This document shows, one piece after another, positions 27,373 to 36,446 of a stretch of DNA of 64,000 bases (positions within the stretch are counted from its first letter, which is position 1; the number at the start of each line of letters is the position of its first letter). The position numbers and the translations under genes are program-made. The stretch comes from DASWUZ01 sp036401375 (GTDB lineage: Bacteria > Acidobacteriota > Terriglobia > Terriglobales > Acidobacteriaceae), in assembly GCA_036401375.1 (NCBI GenBank), contig DASWVB010000002.1:124001-188000 (forward strand), written 5' to 3'. The notes under the pieces were generated by a model. It was given only the letters and a program-made list of their open reading frames with translations, was not told the DNA's origin and did not search any database.

Positions 27373-27558
27373 GTGAAAAGATACCTTTACTACTGCTCTG
27401 AATGTAAGCTGCGCTTTCAACATCAGAACTTTGGCCACGGCTACCCTGAGCGCAACGCGGAGGGAGCGGCCATCTGCACTTACTGCTCCCATTCCATGCT
27501 CGAGGTGCTGGATGAAGATTTTCCGGCCGAATGGGTAGAGGAGCGCGCCAGCCCTTAG
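27373..27558 (+). CDS. small zinc-ribbon protein (UBP-associated type unknown)
   Basis: About 60 residues with two CxxC knuckles, YYCSECKLRF and ICTYCSHSMLEV, suggesting a structural zinc ribbon. GTG 27373 has GGGATG close upstream and is preferred; a TTG at 27346 would add nine residues. The last codons overlap the unused in-frame upstream part of the next gene's frame, and the next gene begins about 50 bp later. Function unknown. Confidence 0.6.
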   Translation: MKRYLYYCSECKLRFQHQNFGHGYPERNAEGAAICTYCSHSMLEVLDEDFPAEWVEERASP

Positions 27559-27608
27559 CCTGCGAGCCGTGCAAGCAGGCTCGGGCAGGCGGATGGAGGA
27601 ACTCGACA

Positions 27609-28154
27609 GTGGAAGCGAATGAAGCGCAGGAGCTGCAGGAGCAGCACGAGCACGCCCACGAAGGGCATCTGAAGCCCGTAAGTTTCACCATGAGTGTGCT
27701 GGCGGTGATGGTCGCAGTGGTCACGGTGCTTGGCCATCGCACCCATACGGAGGCAGTGCTTTCGCAGGCGAGGGCAAGCGATCAGTGGAACCTTTACCAG
27801 GCCAAGAAGATCCGCCAGAATGACACGCTGTTGACCGGTGATCTGCTGTCGGCGCTGGCGCTCCGCGATCCGATCGTTGCCAAGAAGATCGGCGACGGCT
27901 ATGCCTCGCACCAGGCGAAGTGGAACCAGGACCTGAAGGACGAGGAGGCGGAGGCCAAGAGCCTTGAGGCGGATGTAGGTTTCGCGGAGCGCCGCGCCTC
28001 CCGCTTCGATCTTGGTGAGGCGCTGCTCGAGATAGGGCTGGTGGTGACCTCGATAACCCTGCTCACGAAGCAGCGGGCCTACTGGGGCCTTGGGATTATG
28101 TTCGGACTGGCGGGGGCGGTGGTCGCTTGCCTTGCATTTCTCATCCATGGGTGA
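27609..28154 (+). CDS. DUF4337 family membrane protein
   Basis: 181 residues. GTG 27609 with GGAGGAA about 8 bp upstream is the likely start. Layout is a charged His/Glu-rich N-terminus (HEHAHEGH), a membrane helix (VSFTMSVLAVMVAVVTVL), a central helical soluble part with QWNLYQAKKIRQ, then two C-terminal membrane helices (LLEIGLVVTSITLLTK and LGIMFGLAGAVVACLAFL). This arrangement is that of DUF4337; function unknown. Confidence 0.8.
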   Translation: MEANEAQELQEQHEHAHEGHLKPVSFTMSVLAVMVAVVTVLGHRTHTEAVLSQARASDQWNLYQAKKIRQNDTLLTGDLLSALALRDPIVAKKIGDGYASHQAKWNQDLKDEEAEAKSLEADVGFAERRASRFDLGEALLEIGLVVTSITLLTKQRAYWGLGIMFGLAGAVVACLAFLIHG

Positions 28155-28295
28155 GGCTCAACAGCGTTGATCGGTCCGCTGGTGACGTGCTATGGTCGCC
28201 TGGTTTTAAAGAAGCGTTGTAGAACGGTGGGTCGTGCAGTCTAGCGAGGCGGCCGGTGGGCATCCTTGCCGCCGTATCTGTGGATCGAGGAATCT

Positions 28296-30134
28296 GTGAG
28301 CGGGATCACGAGAAGGAACTTCTTAAAGAGCAGTGCGGCGGCCGCAGGCACCGCACTTGCTGTCAACAGGCTGCCCCGCGCTCACGCAAAATCAGCGGTC
28401 ACTGTCGCGCCGGCAAAACTGAACCAGCTTCGCTATGGTCAGGTGCAGTTGCTCGACGGACCTATGCTGGAGCAGTTCGAGCGAAATCACAGGTTCTTCC
28501 TTGCGATGGACGAGGACGGACTGCTGAAGCCGTTTCGCGAGCGGGCTGGTCTACCTGCTCCCGGACCGGTGATGGGCGGCTGGTACAACGACAGTCCAGA
28601 CTTTGATCCTGGCAAGAACATGACCGGCTATGTTCCAGGTCACACCTTTGGCCAGTATGTCTCTGGACTGGCCCGCGCGTACGCCATTACGGGCGACGCG
28701 GCGACCCGCGACAAGGTTCATCGCCTGGTTGCGGGCTTTGCTCCGGCCGTGACAGGGAAGTTCTACGTAGACTATCCATTGCCGGCTTATACCTTCGATA
28801 AGTCCAGCATAGGTCTGCTGGATGCTTATGCGTTCGCCGGCGACCCGATCGCTCTGCGCGTCCTGGGCCATGCCACTGACGCAGTGCTGCCCCACCTGCC
28901 GGCCGGGGCAGAGACTCGAGACCAGGCCTGTGCGCGGCCGCATAAGAACGCGTCCTATTGCTGGGACGAGACTTATACCCTGCCCGAAAACTTCTACATT
29001 GCGTATCAGCGCAGCAGTGAGCGTCGCTACCGGCTGCTCGCGGAGCGCTTCCTGCAGGACCGTGATTACTTCGGCCCACTCGCCCGGGGAGAGAACGTGC
29101 TGCCTGGCTTACACGCTTATAGCCACATGAATGCGCTCGCCTCTGCGATGCAGGCCTGGTATGTGGATGGAAGCGAGATGCATCGGCAAGCTGCGGAGAA
29201 TGGCTTCGAGTTCATCCGGACCACTCAGAGCTTTGCGACCGGCGGATGGGGACCCGACGAAGGCTTTCGCAAGCCGGGCAGCGGCGACCTGGGAGAGAGC
29301 CTGGAGAAGACCCACTCCAGCTTTGAGACTCCTTGCGGCGCTTACGGTCACTTCAAGGTAGCTCGTTACCTGATGCGCGCATCCGCAGACAGCCGGTATG
29401 GCGACAGCATGGAGCGGATATTGTATAACACCATACTCGGAGCCAAGCCCCTGCTGGCTGACGGTACGAGCTTTTACTACTCTGACTACAATAATCTGGC
29501 GTCGAAGTTCTACCACCAGGATAAATGGCCCTGCTGCTCGGGCACATTTCCGCAGATTACGGCGGATTACGGTATCAGCTCCTACTTTCAGTCTCAGCAA
29601 GGGATTTATGTCAATCTTTATGTACCCTCGACGGTAAGTTGGGTACAGCAAGGGGCACGCTGCTCTCTCACGCAGCGCACCGAGTATCCCTATCGACCCG
29701 AGACGAGTCTTGAACTGAAGATTGACCGGCCTCGCGCGTTTGCCATCTACCTTCGAGTGCCCGAGTGGGCCGGCGCAGGCACGAGGGCTGCGATCAACGG
29801 CAAGGTGATAGAGGGAACGCTCACACCTGGCTCATTTGCACCCATCGAGCGTGTGTGGAACGACGGAGATCGTGTCGAGTTTTTTATAGAGACCCCGCTC
29901 CACCTGCAGCCCGTAGATACGCAGCATCCCGGCCAGGTAGCTCTGCTGCAGGGGCCGCTTTGCTTGTTCGCCGTAAATAATCTAAGTGAGCAGGTCAGAA
30001 CAAAGGACTTACTGACGGCCAGGCAGGTTACGGCCGGCGCCAGTGACTGGGTGACGGGCGCCGGAAGGACACTGCGTTCTTACCCAGCTATTCGGGATGA
30101 GAAGTACCGCCTTTATCTTCCCCTTGCGACCTAG
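28296..30134 (+). CDS. exported GH127-like (DUF1680) glycoside hydrolase, probable beta-L-arabinofuranosidase
   Basis: Predicted secreted carbohydrate enzyme of about 612 residues. GTG 28296 has GAGGAA upstream and places a twin-arginine-type signal right at the N-terminus (TRRNFLKSSAAAAGTALAV). The catalytic barrel contains GWYNDSPDFDPGK, GHTFGQYVSGLARAYA, the FETPCGAYGH segment and WPCCSGTFPQ, whose cysteines correspond to the zinc-thiolate site of HypBA1-type enzymes; a beta-sandwich C-terminus follows. The substrate is inferred from family only. It is unaccompanied by a polysaccharide locus. Confidence 0.85.
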   Translation: MSGITRRNFLKSSAAAAGTALAVNRLPRAHAKSAVTVAPAKLNQLRYGQVQLLDGPMLEQFERNHRFFLAMDEDGLLKPFRERAGLPAPGPVMGGWYNDSPDFDPGKNMTGYVPGHTFGQYVSGLARAYAITGDAATRDKVHRLVAGFAPAVTGKFYVDYPLPAYTFDKSSIGLLDAYAFAGDPIALRVLGHATDAVLPHLPAGAETRDQACARPHKNASYCWDETYTLPENFYIAYQRSSERRYRLLAERFLQDRDYFGPLARGENVLPGLHAYSHMNALASAMQAWYVDGSEMHRQAAENGFEFIRTTQSFATGGWGPDEGFRKPGSGDLGESLEKTHSSFETPCGAYGHFKVARYLMRASADSRYGDSMERILYNTILGAKPLLADGTSFYYSDYNNLASKFYHQDKWPCCSGTFPQITADYGISSYFQSQQGIYVNLYVPSTVSWVQQGARCSLTQRTEYPYRPETSLELKIDRPRAFAIYLRVPEWAGAGTRAAINGKVIEGTLTPGSFAPIERVWNDGDRVEFFIETPLHLQPVDTQHPGQVALLQGPLCLFAVNNLSEQVRTKDLLTARQVTAGASDWVTGAGRTLRSYPAIRDEKYRLYLPLAT

Positions 30135-30149
30135 TGTGTCTTGAGCGGC

Positions 30150-31142
30150 TTAGTGCTTCTTCGGGATAAGCAGCTTTGCGGGCGCATTTACGTTATAGGC
30201 AGCAGAGAAGTTGCCCTGGTTAATAGCGATGCTCAGCCTTCCTCGGGAGTCGATATAGAGCAGCGGCTTGCCTTCAGGTACATCGCTGAAGGTCTTCTCG
30301 AAGGGGAAGCTATAGGTCTTGCCGGCCAAGGTGAGAGGGACCGGATCGCCGATCTTGTAACCCAGTTGCGCAAACATCTCAGACGAGACGTCGAGGACGA
30401 GGTTGCCGAACGGGCCGTCGGTGCCGATCACCTCGCCGTGCAGCGTTTCCCCTGTGACGCTGGCAGAGGGAAGGTCAAGGTGTACAAGCTTCGCCACCTC
30501 GAGGGCCGGCCCTGCGGTGGTCCAATCGTCTCCGCGGGCCAGGTGCGCACCGGTGGGGGAGAAGATGTCCCGGCCATGAAAGGTCGAGGAGAGCTTTGCT
30601 CCAATCATCCATGCAGGGTTGGTAATCTCACGCGCCGCTTCGATGCCGTCACGGTCTTCTACGAGGGTGAGCAGGCCGTTGTCAGGCAGCACAAAGTATT
30701 GTCCCAGTCTTGACCTGGCGATGATGGCCTTGCGTGTACTGCCGACGCCGGGGTCCACGACGACGACAAAAACCGCGTCATGTGGGAAGTAGGGTGCGGA
30801 TCCGGCGAGAAAGCGCGCCCCCTCAGCGATGCTGTAGGGAGTGACCTGGTGAGTGATGTCCATAACCTGTACGCCGGGAGCGACGCCGTTCATCACTGCC
30901 TTGCAGATGCCGACGGCATCGTCACGCACATCGAAATCGGTCATGAAGCCAATGGTGCGCAGGGGGACGCGGCCGCCACCGGTCCTCTGAGGATTTCCTT
31001 GCTGGGCATCCATGCGCTGTGCTGCCGGCAGCGACAGCAGCGCAATTGAGAGTGCCAGCCCGGCCGCTGTTAGCGCGAGCGTTCTGACGAAGGAAGGGTG
31101 TCGAGATGCTACCAAGATGGTCTCCTCACGTGTTGCTTTCAC
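30150..31142 (-). CDS. SAM hydroxide adenosyltransferase/chlorinase family protein (DUF62), with N-terminal hydrophobic signal
   Basis: Members hydrolyse S-adenosylmethionine to adenosine and methionine, or halogenate it. The family start is GFMTDFDVRDDAVGICKAVM, followed by VVVVDPGVGSTRKAI and FHGRDIFSPTGAHLARG, all conserved. The C-terminal domain begins at LHGEVIGTDGPFGNLVLD. Unusually for the family, the first ~60 residues hold a positively charged and strongly hydrophobic segment (TAAGLALSIALLSLPAAQ), which looks like a signal peptide. A SAM-using enzyme outside the cytosol would be odd. Confidence 0.88.
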   Translation of the reverse strand: MKATREETILVASRHPSFVRTLALTAAGLALSIALLSLPAAQRMDAQQGNPQRTGGGRVPLRTIGFMTDFDVRDDAVGICKAVMNGVAPGVQVMDITHQVTPYSIAEGARFLAGSAPYFPHDAVFVVVVDPGVGSTRKAIIARSRLGQYFVLPDNGLLTLVEDRDGIEAAREITNPAWMIGAKLSSTFHGRDIFSPTGAHLARGDDWTTAGPALEVAKLVHLDLPSASVTGETLHGEVIGTDGPFGNLVLDVSSEMFAQLGYKIGDPVPLTLAGKTYSFPFEKTFSDVPEGKPLLYIDSRGRLSIAINQGNFSAAYNVNAPAKLLIPKKH

Positions 31143-31191
31143 GTGATTCTACCGTGGACCTGCCGTCGCAGAGATTGGCCTGCGCGGGCGG

Positions 31192-33144
31192 TCAGGCTTT
31201 CTTCTCGGCAAGCGCCTTCTCTGCAGGCGGATGCGGCGTTACGGGCTCAGCAGGCGGCTCCCCGCTGCGTTGCGGTGCGTCCATGTACCACGGAATGTTG
31301 ATGACAAGGATGCGCTGGTTGCCGCGCAGCAGCAGCATGACCTTGAGCAGATTAGACCGCTGGTTGTGCAGCAGGTACTGGTACCAGTGTTTCACCACCA
31401 GCTCGGGAACGAGAACAGCGACATGACGGTGCGGGTTGGCTCGCTCGACTTCGAGTACGTAGTCAACTACCGGACCGATAACGTACCGGTACGGGGACTT
31501 GACGAGTACCAGTTCGGGCTCCGGAAGGTTGGCGGCGCGCAGGGGCCCGGCAACTTTCTCTTCCCACATCGCGCAGATATTATCCTCGTCGTCTTCACTG
31601 CAATCGACGTGGAGGGCCCGTACTTCCCTGGAAAGGATCAGAGCGAAGCGGACGCCTTTTTCGGTGATGCGGCTCCACCTGTCGATGGGGATGATCACTA
31701 TTGGCGGTGCGAGGTCCGTCAGGTCGAGAGGATCGGGGCCTGCGGTCTGTTCATCGACGTGCTTGTAGTGGCGATGCACGGCTGCCATCAGGAACATGAG
31801 GCAGGGAATCAACAAGGCAGTGACCCATGCACCCTCGGCAAACTTGGCGACCAGCACGACCAGCGAGGTGACGCCGGTGGCGAATGCGCCAACGCCATTG
31901 ACGATCATGTGCCTGGTGCGGCCTGCTCCCCCGTGCTTCTTCCAGTGCATGACCATGCCGGCTTGCGACAGGGTAAAGGCGAGGAAGGCTCCGATAGCGT
32001 AGAGCGGAATGAGGCGGTCCGTGACTCCGCGAAAGAGCAACAGCAGCAGCGCGGTGAGCGTAACCAGCGCGTAGATGCCGTGAGAGTAGAGCAGCCGCCG
32101 GCCTCGCAGCACAAAGACGTTCGGCAGGTAATTCCTGCTGGCGATGGCGCGGGTGAGACGAGGGAAGTCGGCAAAGGCGGTGTTCGCAGAGAGGGCCAGC
32201 ACGACGAGAATAGATCCAATGGTGACCCAGTAGAAGACCCCCCGGCCCATCACGGCTTTCGTCAGCTCAGAGAGGACGCTTTCGTATCTTGGACCGCCGG
32301 GTTCGGTCGCTCCGACGCCGTAAGCTTTGCAGAGAAAGGCGATGCCTGCCAGCAGCACAATCAGGAGGCCGATGATGATGGTCAGCGTCCGCTTGGCATT
32401 GACCGTGGTCGGCTCGCGAAAGGCGGTGACCCCGTTGCTGACGGCCTCGACGCCGGTCATGGCGGCGCATCCGCTGGCAAACACCTTGAGCAGCAGCCAT
32501 AGACTCAGGACGGTGGTAGCGGGCCGCATCCTGGGCGGGGCGATGACCGGCACGGGGTGTCCGCCGGAGGTCACGACGCGGAAGATGCCTACTGCGATCA
32601 CGGTAAACAAGGTGAGTACGAAGAGGTAGGTCGGTATCTGCAGGGCGACCCCGGTGTCGCGAACACCGCGCATATTCACCAGCGTCAGGATTGCGAGGAT
32701 GGCCATGCAGAGGGCGAGAGTGTGGGGCTGCAGGCTGGGTCTGGCGGAGATCAGGGCTCCAACGCCGGCTGAGATGCCGACCGCCGCGGTAAGCACGTAG
32801 TCGATCATCAGGGCCGCGGCGGCGAGCAGGCCTGCCCCGTCGCCCAGGTTTTCGCTGGCCACGGTGTAAGAGCCGCCACCTTGCGGATAAGCCTCGATCG
32901 TCTGACGGTAAGAAAAGTAGACGATCACCAGCAGGATCAGGATGGCGCTGCTGATCGGGACGATGTAGTGCACCCCGGCAAGGCCTAGCGGGATGAGAAG
33001 GGTGAGCGCGGCCTCCGGTCCATAGGCCGCCGAACTCAGTGCGTCCAGTCCGAAGACGGGAATACCAGCAGCGGGGCCGATCTGTTCGGCGCGACCCTCT
33101 GAGGAGGCGAGCGGCCGGCCGAATAACACATCCAGAAAAGCCAT
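31192..33144 (-). CDS. APC-superfamily permease, KimA-like
   Basis: Multi-pass inner-membrane transporter of 650 residues. The first transmembrane block is GLDALSSAAYGPEAALTLL and the next contains the conserved YPQGGGSYTVASENLG loop. Around twelve helices are followed by a ~150-residue cytosolic C-terminal domain beginning near residue 455 (LDLTDLAPPIVIIPI). This resembles the KimA (YdaO) potassium importer family; amino-acid transport cannot be excluded. It is divergent from the MFS gene at 33327. Confidence 0.75.
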   Translation of the reverse strand: MAFLDVLFGRPLASSEGRAEQIGPAAGIPVFGLDALSSAAYGPEAALTLLIPLGLAGVHYIVPISSAILILLVIVYFSYRQTIEAYPQGGGSYTVASENLGDGAGLLAAAALMIDYVLTAAVGISAGVGALISARPSLQPHTLALCMAILAILTLVNMRGVRDTGVALQIPTYLFVLTLFTVIAVGIFRVVTSGGHPVPVIAPPRMRPATTVLSLWLLLKVFASGCAAMTGVEAVSNGVTAFREPTTVNAKRTLTIIIGLLIVLLAGIAFLCKAYGVGATEPGGPRYESVLSELTKAVMGRGVFYWVTIGSILVVLALSANTAFADFPRLTRAIASRNYLPNVFVLRGRRLLYSHGIYALVTLTALLLLLFRGVTDRLIPLYAIGAFLAFTLSQAGMVMHWKKHGGAGRTRHMIVNGVGAFATGVTSLVVLVAKFAEGAWVTALLIPCLMFLMAAVHRHYKHVDEQTAGPDPLDLTDLAPPIVIIPIDRWSRITEKGVRFALILSREVRALHVDCSEDDEDNICAMWEEKVAGPLRAANLPEPELVLVKSPYRYVIGPVVDYVLEVERANPHRHVAVLVPELVVKHWYQYLLHNQRSNLLKVMLLLRGNQRILVINIPWYMDAPQRSGEPPAEPVTPHPPAEKALAEKKA

Positions 33145-33326
33145 TTCAGCGGTCCCTCTGAGGAGGTCAGATGCTGCAACGACGTGCGGTGAGATGCGAG
33201 TGCAATGCGTCCGGGCTTGCTTTGATCAGGTACGGCTTTCTTTGGAAATCAGGCCGCGGACGTGGGCGGCCGCTTCGACGCCCGGTGCTATCTGCATGCA
33301 ATACAATCGCGTTGCGTGTCTCGACG

Positions 33327-34616
33327 ATGATACCGATTGCTGCCCCTGGAAGACTCGATGCGCCGCCACACATGTCCCGCCACCGCTGGGTGATCTGCTC
33401 GCTGCTGTTTCTCGCCACGGTGATCGCGTACATCGACCGCGGAATCGTCGGCTACCTGGAGAAGTACCTCGAAGGAATCATCCCCGGGCTGAACAGCGTC
33501 ACCTACGGGTACATCACTACGGCCTTCCCGTTTGCCTACGGTATGGGAATGGTCTTTGCCGGCCGGCTGACAGACCGGCTTGGAACTAAGCGCGGCTTCG
33601 CTATCGCCATCACGGTGTGGAGCATCGCGGCCATGTTGCCGGCGGCCGCATTCTCTGTCGTCACCTTCGCTATTGCGATGTTCTTCCTGGGGCTGGGTGA
33701 GGCAGCGAATTTTCCGGCCTGCATCAAGACCGTCGCCGAGTGGTTTCCGCGGCGTGAGCGAGCTCTGGCTACAGGCGTCTTCAACTCCGGTGCGAATATC
33801 GGGAATATTGCCGTGCCGCTGGTGGTGCCCTTCCTCACTCTGACCTTTGGCTGGCGAGTTGCCTTTATCGTGACCGGCTCACTTGGGCTCGCATGGCTGG
33901 CGGCCTGGCTGCTGCTCTATGACCAGCCTGAAAAGCATCGCAGCGTCTCGCGCCAGGAGCTTGAGTTCATCCTGAGTGATCCGGTTGAAAAGGCTGGGAG
34001 CGTGCCCTGGGCGCGACTGCTGCCGCGCAGCCAGACCTGGGCCTTTGCTATCGCGAAGTTTCTCACCGATCCCATCTGGTGGTTCTATCTCTTCTGGCTG
34101 CCGCGCTACCTTCAGAGCACCTTTCACCTGAGCATCGAGAGGAACAGGCTGCCGGTGGTGACGGTGTATGCGGTCTCCTGCATTGGCAGCATCGGCGGAG
34201 GCTGGATCTCGTCGGCGCTGCTGAAGCGAGGCAGGTCGGCGAACGTGGCGCGCAAGACCGCAATGCTGCTGTGCGCTCTGGCGGTTGTGCCAGTGCTCTA
34301 TGCTCCTTTTTCGCATAGTCTCTGGCTGGTTGTCGGGCTGATCGGGGTAGCTACGGCAGCGCACCAGGGCTGGTCGGCGAACCTCTTCACCCTGCCGTCC
34401 GACATGTTTCCCAAGGCTGCCGTGGGGAGTGTTGTCGGAATTGGCGGTCTGATGGGAGCGCTCGGCGGAGTGCTGCTGCAGCCGGCTACGGGGCTGATCG
34501 TCGCCCGCACCCACAGCTACGTGCCGTTGTTCTGCATCGCCTGCTCCGCCTACCTGATCGCGCTGGGAGTGATTCAAGCGATCGCGCCGCGTCTTGCGCC
34601 TGCGGTGCTTGACTAG
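33327..34616 (+). CDS. MFS transporter, anion:cation symporter family (hexuronate/glucarate-type)
   Basis: Twelve-helix transporter. The first segment, WVICSLLFLATVIAYIDRG, is followed by the AGRLTDRLGTKRGF loop characteristic of the family and by FLGLGEAANFPACIKTVAEWFP, a signature of ExuT/GudP-like symporters. The substrate is likely a sugar acid. Start unclear: ATG 33327 or ATG 33372, neither with a good SD; an open frame extends back to 33171. Convergent with the Wzi gene. Confidence 0.83.
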   Translation: MIPIAAPGRLDAPPHMSRHRWVICSLLFLATVIAYIDRGIVGYLEKYLEGIIPGLNSVTYGYITTAFPFAYGMGMVFAGRLTDRLGTKRGFAIAITVWSIAAMLPAAAFSVVTFAIAMFFLGLGEAANFPACIKTVAEWFPRRERALATGVFNSGANIGNIAVPLVVPFLTLTFGWRVAFIVTGSLGLAWLAAWLLLYDQPEKHRSVSRQELEFILSDPVEKAGSVPWARLLPRSQTWAFAIAKFLTDPIWWFYLFWLPRYLQSTFHLSIERNRLPVVTVYAVSCIGSIGGGWISSALLKRGRSANVARKTAMLLCALAVVPVLYAPFSHSLWLVVGLIGVATAAHQGWSANLFTLPSDMFPKAAVGSVVGIGGLMGALGGVLLQPATGLIVARTHSYVPLFCIACSAYLIALGVIQAIAPRLAPAVLD

Positions 34617-34633
34617 ATCTGCAGGCGACGGTG

Positions 34634-36415
34634 CTAGCGGTTGAACTTTGGCAGGTACCAGGTGAGCTGAGCGGCCGCGGTGACATCGTGCTGGATGCCG
34701 GATTTGATGAGCGGAACCTTCCACCCCTCCACCTGCACCCATGCATTCACCTCTAAATCCGATCGCAGCCTCTTCACCACCTGCATTGTGAAGTCGTTCT
34801 GAGTAGTTCCGCCGGGGATGAAATCCTTCGATACTTTTGCATTTCTGTACGCAAGCTGGATCGACTCCCTCGGACTCAGGTGATAGGTAAGCCATGCCTG
34901 ACCGCCCTTGCCCTCGCGCCCGATCCAGTCACCGAAAATCTGCCCCTTGTTGGTATATCCCTGCAGTTGCTGGTTCTCGAAGTACATGAACATGCCGCCG
35001 TTGCTGCGCCTTGTTGTGGGGTCAGTCGATACTGCCTCCACTCTCAGATCGAGCTTTGGCATCCCGGGCATATGAGAGAGGTAGAGGCCTGGCCGATACG
35101 CGGCGCGCCGCGGTGCGCTGGGCGGGCTGATGTCGTCATGCACCTCGGAATCTGAGTAGAACGTGAGCCAGTTGCGAAGGTAGGGCAGCCGGTAAGACAT
35201 GTCAAAAGAACCGAAGCGGGCGCCAGGATCGCCTCGCGAACCCTTCACCTGGGGAGTCGGGGACGAGAAGCTGAAGAAGCTCCTCAGGAAGGTATGTATG
35301 GTGATGGGCACATGCCCCTCGCCACCCCAGATCACGGTGCGTTCAAAGCCGAACTCGAGGTTGCGCGTCGGCTTGAAATTAAGCTTTTCGGCGTGCACCC
35401 ACGGAGCGTTGGGGTTGGTGTGGCCCTTCAAGCTACCGACCAGAAAATCGTAGCGGAAGGGCCCGGTGAGCCGTGACAGCCCCGGTATGCGCAACGGTTC
35501 GACGCGGTCGATGCGGAAGGAGTAGATATTCTCAGCGTTGTTGCTCCAGGCGAAGCTGCCTCCCTGCGCCGGGCCCAGCCATTCGTCGCTCTTGCCGAAG
35601 GAGACTTCGTGGCCGAGCAGATGCATGGAGGCGGTCGCCTCGACGATGCGGAAGCTATTGACTGAAGCTATAGGTCCGGCGGGGATAGTGTCCTGGTGGG
35701 GATGGTACGGGATGATGGCGTCGATCAGATCGAGCTGCTGTGCCAGGGCAAGCGGGTAACCCGTGGCTGCGGGAGCGTGCTGGTATTCACCACGGAAAAA
35801 CAGGGAGAACCGCCCTGCCACAGCGCTGCCCGCCACCCCGGTGACATTGTTGAAGCCCGATTCGTATGGACGGCCGTAGTCGTTCACCAGGGTGGAGCCA
35901 ACGTGATAGCTGTCTCTCAACGGCGTGCCGCCAATGCCAAACGCACGTGTGTAGAGCTGGTCGATCTGAGCGAAGTGGCCTGCGTCCGCGGATCGCTGAA
36001 CGTCCGGATCAAGCTCCGCCGTGAGGGCGTGGTAGATCGCTACTCCCTCCGCATCGGCCGCTGCATCGTTGGCCTGGTCGCTCAGGCGCTCGCTGGTCTC
36101 GGCCAGCATGTTGGCCACGCTGAGCCGCGTCCAAGGCCGCAAACCGGCAAAGGCGGTGTCGACGTAGCCTAGCGCAGCCAGGCGCGACATAGCCGGGTAG
36201 ATCCAGCTATCGATGGGTATATAAGGTGAGCCCATGGTTGATTCCTGCTGGGTCAGGTCCACTCCCGTCCAGGCGGACGGCGTTGCCTTGATCGGCGAAA
36301 CCACCTGAGCCTGGGCCACACCCGCGAGGGTAGCGGCCAACATAGTTATGCGTACAGCTCGCTGCAAAAAACCACCCCTGCGATCTTGAATCCGGCCCTT
36401 GTCCGTTTCTTCCAT
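34634..36415 (-). CDS. capsule-assembly Wzi-family outer membrane protein
   Basis: Predicted outer-membrane protein of 593 residues, with a signal peptide (ITMLAATLAGVAQAQ) and the Wzi-type N-terminal region (TPSAWTGVDLTQQE, SPYIPIDSWIYPAMSRLAALG). The remainder has alternating strands typical of an 18-stranded barrel that holds capsular or exopolysaccharide at the cell surface. The C-terminus AQLTWYLPKFNR ends in an aromatic strand. It is divergent from, and slightly upstream of, the sugar porter at 36447. Confidence 0.82.
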   Translation of the reverse strand: MEETDKGRIQDRRGGFLQRAVRITMLAATLAGVAQAQVVSPIKATPSAWTGVDLTQQESTMGSPYIPIDSWIYPAMSRLAALGYVDTAFAGLRPWTRLSVANMLAETSERLSDQANDAAADAEGVAIYHALTAELDPDVQRSADAGHFAQIDQLYTRAFGIGGTPLRDSYHVGSTLVNDYGRPYESGFNNVTGVAGSAVAGRFSLFFRGEYQHAPAATGYPLALAQQLDLIDAIIPYHPHQDTIPAGPIASVNSFRIVEATASMHLLGHEVSFGKSDEWLGPAQGGSFAWSNNAENIYSFRIDRVEPLRIPGLSRLTGPFRYDFLVGSLKGHTNPNAPWVHAEKLNFKPTRNLEFGFERTVIWGGEGHVPITIHTFLRSFFSFSSPTPQVKGSRGDPGARFGSFDMSYRLPYLRNWLTFYSDSEVHDDISPPSAPRRAAYRPGLYLSHMPGMPKLDLRVEAVSTDPTTRRSNGGMFMYFENQQLQGYTNKGQIFGDWIGREGKGGQAWLTYHLSPRESIQLAYRNAKVSKDFIPGGTTQNDFTMQVVKRLRSDLEVNAWVQVEGWKVPLIKSGIQHDVTAAAQLTWYLPKFNR

Positions 36416-36446
36416 GGTACGGCACCTCAGGCAGGGGAGGAATAAC

